Source of the DNA: Rhinopomastus cyanomelas | Taxonomy: Eukaryota > Chordata > Aves > Bucerotiformes > Rhinopomastidae | Assembly: GCA_013400115.1 (NCBI GenBank) | Contig: VXBP01010394.1 | Location: 1,488,001-1,552,000 of the forward strand | Direction: 5' to 3' | DNA length: 64,000 nucleotides | In this document: positions 59,214-64,000 of the stretch, piece after piece | How the letters are laid out: the number at the start of each line of letters is the position of its first letter | How positions within the stretch are numbered: position 1 is the first letter of the stretch | Made by a program: the position numbers and the translations under genes | The notes under the pieces: generated by a model | The model's input: the letters and a program-made list of their open reading frames with translations, nothing else | Database searches by the model: none | What the model was told of the DNA's origin: nothing

Positions 59214-61269
59214 ACACATAAAACTCTGTTCTCTAATACTTTTCACTTGTGCTTATTTACTGCCATTATAACCATGAGATGCAGTAACAGATGTATGGCA
59301 GAGGCAAAAGAAGGGGTACAGTGTGAAATGGTAACAGAAGAAAGCACCCAGAACTACCTTTTACCATGTTTGAGGTGCACTGGTTTGATTGGCATTTTTT
59401 GTAACTTGGAGAACGTAACTATTGATTTCTTCCTAAGTATTATTTGATTCACAAACTCCAAAGATATTTGTGTTTTAAGAGATCAGTGTATTTCAATACT
59501 ATCACTATGAAAAACACAGCAAACAGAAAGAGCAAATGGTAAAAATATGTACTGCCTGCAATACAAACTAGATTTAAAAGGGTCCAAAAAAAGCCTCAAT
59601 TAATATATGTATGTATATGTGTGTGTGTGCGTATATACACGTAGATACATATTTGTGTGTGTGTGTGTGTGTATATATACACACATAAAGGTAATGAAAA
59701 ATTTATGGTACTGGAAGCTACAGATAGACTCACTAAAGATACCATACCTACCCATTTCTTCACCCTGTCGTATGCCAGCACTACCTACAAGTTTTTAATG
59801 AGAAAACAACAGCATTTCTGTGTTCCTGTGATCCTCTGCTGGGCTTCAGTGAGGCAGTGCTGAGTGTTGGCTGCATGTGCCGTCCCAGAGGACAGCAGCA
59901 ACTTGACCCCCAGCTCCTGCTGCAGCTGCCACAGTAACTCCACACCTACTGTGGCTTCAGACACACAGACAACTTGGAACTGGACTAATCAGCTTGAGAG
60001 TTGGTGCCAATTTTGAAAAGGAGCACTCCTGGCTACTTGAGCCCTGCTCTCGGCCACTTGCTGAATCAGCTCGTTAGGATGCAATTTAGAACCCACAGGA
60101 ACCAGCAGTGCTCTGTGCAGCCCTGTCCAAGTCACTCAGACACCTGTGGGCTGGCATTACCTTGACGTGTTGGACATTTACTGTCCAATCGCTTTGAAAC
60201 ATTCAACACATGAAGGTGTTTGCAGAGGCAGCAAAACCTTTGCTCAAGAAGTTTCCCAAAGTGGTAACAATATTAGAGATTTCTTCCATATGAAATAAAA
60301 AGAAAATTCTATAATTTCTTTTTTTCCAAAATGAAAAACCAACAAAAATGTTGTTGAGATTGGGACTACACTCCCAAACTCAGACAGACTGAAAAATCAT
60401 ACAACCATATCTCATGTTTATTCATCTTTGGGAGACGCCAATATATTGACAGAGGCATGAATAAACATAAAACTCACCATCCAGTACCAGAGTTACAATA
60501 CCCAGTACTGCTGATGGACTAATTATGTTTTTCCAAGCTATTCAGATAATTAGACATACGAAGTTCAGACTATTTTTGCAGCAATAATGGACTTGCTTTG
60601 TTGTGGTCTATTCAACAAACTGTTGGCCTTTTTTTTCAAAAGCTTGTTTACATGCCTGTGCATCCCTGCTCTATTGATATTCTGTCCTTTGGATTACAGT
60701 GCCGGGCTGGCTACACCACTACAACAGCTCAAGACAGCACAAACCTCACTCCTCAGAGCTTCTCCAGGAAAGCATAGCACTGCAACTGTTCAGATCCTCC
60801 CTACATTCAAACATGCCAGACCATGCTAAATAATGTTCTTTTTAATTTTATGACCGCGGTCACAAAGAAACAAAACCATATCCAGTTATTTTTGGTTGCA
60901 AGGCTTGTAATGAGTTTAAATTTAGGCACAGGCATGAATAACCCTAATCATACTTATTAGGCAAATTCTTACCCTTTTTCTGAGTCAGCTTTTTAAGATG
61001 CAGTGTATGTTGTACCAAACTACCCCCTGGTCTCAACAGTCTAATTCACATGAGTCACTTCAGCTTTTGCATTTATGCTACCAAAAAAAAGAAGGCATGT
61101 GAGGTGCCAGGCAGCCTCAGCTTCTAGCACAGTCTGAAACAACATTCTGCACCTCCAATATTCCAGCAAAAGCACATGGCAGGACCAGCTATTCAGAGAG
61201 GTGGAAAAGCCTTGAAGAGGGGGATGCATAAAGCCCCACATATTCTTGTGCTTGCTCAAATTCAAAAGA
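59214..61269. other. Stretch with a TG/TA repeat, otherwise nothing recognised
   Basis: Mostly AT-rich unique-looking sequence. A GC-richer patch at 59830-60140 holds no frame of note. Confidence 0.5.
59602..59690. repeat. Compound (TG)n/(TA)n repeat with a 20-bp palindrome
   Basis: Nearly 90 bases of mainly alternating pyrimidine and purine: TA-rich, a (TG)n run, TA, then a longer (TG)n run from about 59654. TGTGTGTATATATACACACA at 59666-59685 is a perfect palindrome. Such tracts can adopt Z-DNA or cruciform shapes and vary in length. Confidence 0.9.
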
Positions 61270-61486
61270 ACAGCCCCAGGTACCAGTACAGGCTGGGGAG
61301 TTTCCTGTTGGAGGACAGTGTAAGAGGAAGGGACCTGAGGGTCCTGGTGGACAGGAGAATGACCAAAGCCAGCAATGGGCCCTTGTGGCTAAGAAGGCAA
61401 ATGGCGTCTTGGGGTGGATTAGAAGATCTAGGGCATCCTGCTCTGGCAGGGGGGTTGGACTAGATGATCTTTCTGTGATTTTGTGA
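61270..61486 (+). mobile_element. CR1 LINE with a large internal deletion
   Basis: It begins CAGCCCCAGGTACCAGTACA (region just after the palm) and follows the family through GGACCTGAGGGTCCTGGTGG to GGGGTGGATTAGAAG (about 61425). It then jumps directly to the 3' UTR (ATCTAGGGCATCCTGCTCTG, TTGGACTAGATGATCTTTCT). In the copy at 55553-56281 these points are about 490 bp apart. The CCCTTCCAACCCC segment is missing as well. Confidence 0.92.
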
Positions 61487-64000
61487 AACATTTACACTAC
61501 CTGTATCACAAAATCCTACACCACAGACATCTCAAAGGTAACGACTAAGTGTACACACACATCTCTCGTTTCAGAGACACATGTGTTTGTACTCATCCAC
61601 GTTGCCTGGCGGCAACAAACCCAGCCAGAGTTGCACAGCAGTACTGAAAGACTATAAACACCTCACACCAGTAATCTTGAAAGAAAAAACTGACGATTAG
61701 CCAAAATACATCTTAAAACACAGCCCCATTAACGTGTTACACATGAATGGAATCAAAATATTAAAGGTAACAGAAAGAATTGCAGCATTATATGATTAAA
61801 CACTGCCTCTTTCCTTGTGGGGACCATTACTCACAATGCACAAATGTATTATGCAAAACAACATTAAAACAGAGTCTGCATTTTACCCTTGGGTTCATTT
61901 AATAGTCAGGAAGAGTTATAGGAAAAGAAGCTAATTTAGGATGAAAATAAAGAATTTAAAAATAAGATTTTTCATATCGCCCTTCAAAGATCAGTCCAGA
62001 GACTTGAAAAGAACACTGTGTCTGATTCAGGGTATTTAAATCTCCACTTTTCTATCGTATCACACATGCCAAGAGTCCTGCAAGGGATGTTTTATTGCCA
62101 CATTTAAAAACGAATAAAACAGGAGGACTCCAGTGCATTCTGCATCAAATGCATCATTGCAACATATGAGAGAGCTCTGAAAACTGACTTGAATATCTGA
62201 GCCCTGTGAGTATTATATTTCCAAAGTTACAATTATGTGGGTTGGGAAGGATTACACGGTACTGAATCACCTTATGTAAGCAATTTTTTAGATGAATTTC
62301 CATTGTGTATTCTCTTATAATCCCAAGATATAAAATTGCATCTATGGCTCATCTTTATAAAGTTATTTGGGCTTTTTCTTATTAATCCCTCATGTAAATT
62401 AGAAATGAAGATTTCTTTATTTGTTTATTTATAACATTCCTCCAAATCAGCTTTGCTGGTTTATTCTTGGAGGTTACAGTTTAGCTTGAGATTCATTTTC
62501 TCTGGGGATTCATGTTCGCAGTCCATATCAGCTTTGCTTCTTTAAGCAACACCCTGACTGGGTATCAGACCGGCATCACGGGAGTTCATTTCTGCCTTCT
62601 TCAATGAAAAATGTTGTTCTGTAGGTGGCAATTAAACATCATGTAGCGTGGAACAATATTCATCTGAGGGGCAAACCTCAGCTCATCCCTTGCATCAATC
62701 TCAAGTCTCCAAGAAAAAAATGAACTGATGCAAACAAGGGCTGACACATGCTGAGTGTGAGATTGCACCGTGGCTTGGGTCAATCTCCACAAGGATTCCA
62801 TTGGACAACCTGTCCTGACTTCGTTTGTCCTTCCCTTGGGCTAAGACTGTGCTTTTACAGTAAAATGAGCGCGCTCGTTCAGACTCTCCATCACCCAGCC
62901 TACCACCTCAGTAATTTCTTATATTAGTCCTGTACTTTAAATTCTCTCCACCCTGTCACCACACAAGCACTGTATGTATCACTTAACAGAAAAGGTAAAA
63001 TCACAGCTTAAGGGCAGAAAAAAGTAAGGCAGGACCATTTTGGGCCTGGCCACCCTATGAGTCCCTTGGTCTAAGCTGGTGTGCACTGGCATCCTGAGAC
63101 AACATCTGAGATGTTGCTTTCCCGCTCCCAAGGAAGACGTGCCTCGAGGCTCTCACTGCAGTGACAGTTTTGGAAGTGGACTGGCAGAGAACAACAGGGA
63201 CAGGTTCAGAGACACAGTGTGTTAGGCCCAGCACAGGAAAAGAGGAATTCAGTAGCCAATGGTACCAAAGCTAGGACACTGTAATACTGATGTGTTTGAG
63301 AAATGCTGCTGAAAAAGGAGTGCTGGGTACACCGGTGGCTTTTCACTGCTCCAGGATTTGGGACTTGCATTTTGGTTTGTCTGGCCTTATGTGAAATCAG
63401 TTCCTCCAGGGCTAGGCAACAAAATCTGTATTAACACTTACTCTTCCATTTATTAGAACTTCAATTGCAAAGAGCAACTAAGATAGTAAACATTTCCAGT
63501 GTGTTTCCTCTCTCTTCTTTAAAAGAATTAAACCACTGCTGACACAGGAGGAAATAAATTGCTCTCGACTGCAGCTAACACTTCATAAAACCTTTGAACT
63601 CTTCTGGTGATTGTGACCCTCAGCTTGAGATACAATGTCTGTCGTGAATGACCATCTACTATCCCCATAAACAGGCCACAAAAAGATCTCTTTTATTAGA
63701 ATAGAATCCTTCTTCACCCTTGGCATGTGGGTTTCCACCTTAGACGACTTCTTAAAGCTCCAGTAAAAAAAGATTAAAAAATACCACATCACAAAACAGT
63801 CTTAACAGATAGCAAGAACATAGTTGCCGGCTCAAGGCTGCCCAAGAGTCACTGATGACGGAAAATCAAGTAACCTTTAAGCTCCAGGTCCCAGTATCTC
63901 TAGCTAAAATTCATGAAAAGAAACAAAATAATAAACATTTCCCACTAAGTACGCGATTCTGAATCTCCCACTTGCCAAGAAAAATCAACTCCAGAAAATG
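61487..64000. other. Terminal stretch, nothing recognised
   Basis: AT-rich sequence to the window end with no CR1 and no frame above 69 codons. The block 62270-62560 has an even, non-repetitive composition and could be conserved non-coding DNA, which one sequence cannot show. Confidence 0.5.

Noticed and set aside
1..64000. tRNA, rRNA, CRISPR arrays, bacterial operons or toxin-antitoxin pairs
   Set aside because: No cloverleaf with a B-box-like GTTCGANTC, no regularly spaced repeats and no packed frames were seen. The sequence is vertebrate nuclear DNA.
1..64000. Endogenous retrovirus
   Set aside because: No gag, pol or env motifs and no LTR pair were found. Every reverse-transcriptase piece is of CR1 LINE type.

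Overview
The window looks like nuclear DNA from a bird. The evidence is about twenty copies of the LINE CR1 in at least three 3'-end types. They carry avian 3' signatures (GGACTAGATGATCTTTC, then CCCTTCCAA, then short ATTCTATG-type repeats). There are no Alu/B1-type SINEs, no L1, no long open reading frames and no bacterial-style gene packing. Two short N runs (5093-5112 and 55655-55672) show a draft assembly, and both lie inside repeats. The CR1 load is fairly high for a bird, but I cannot name the species from it.

No complete protein-coding gene is visible, and no exon can be assigned to a known gene. The window is best read as intergenic sequence or a large intron. The only non-repeat stretch I consider a possible exon is on the minus strand, about 10098 to 9785. 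It has an acceptor-like site, an open frame and an AATAAA ten bases after the stop, but I do not recognise its product.

Layout. 1-22,974 is repeat-poor: a 513-bp non-autonomous hAT DNA transposon with 8-bp target duplications (4805-5317) and two CR1 fragments (6139-6738 plus; 13158-13470 minus). From about 22,975 to 61,486 CR1 is dense on both strands. The most informative copy (28585-30334) keeps pieces of ORF1 (esterase-like end), the start of the ORF2 endonuclease, the reverse-transcriptase palm and the 3' end, joined by deletions. At 40701-41722 a plus-strand CR1 sits inside an older minus-strand CR1. At 58853-59213 two CR1 3' ends of different types lie head to tail. 61,487-64,000 holds nothing recognisable.

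The CR1 pieces are 5'-truncated, frameshifted or deleted copies, as expected of a LINE that is copied from its 3' end. None looks able to move. I found no gene cluster, RNA gene, CRISPR array or new multi-gene system. The features most worth a second look are the hAT element (a candidate for horizontal transfer), the candidate exon, and the CR1 rearrangements.
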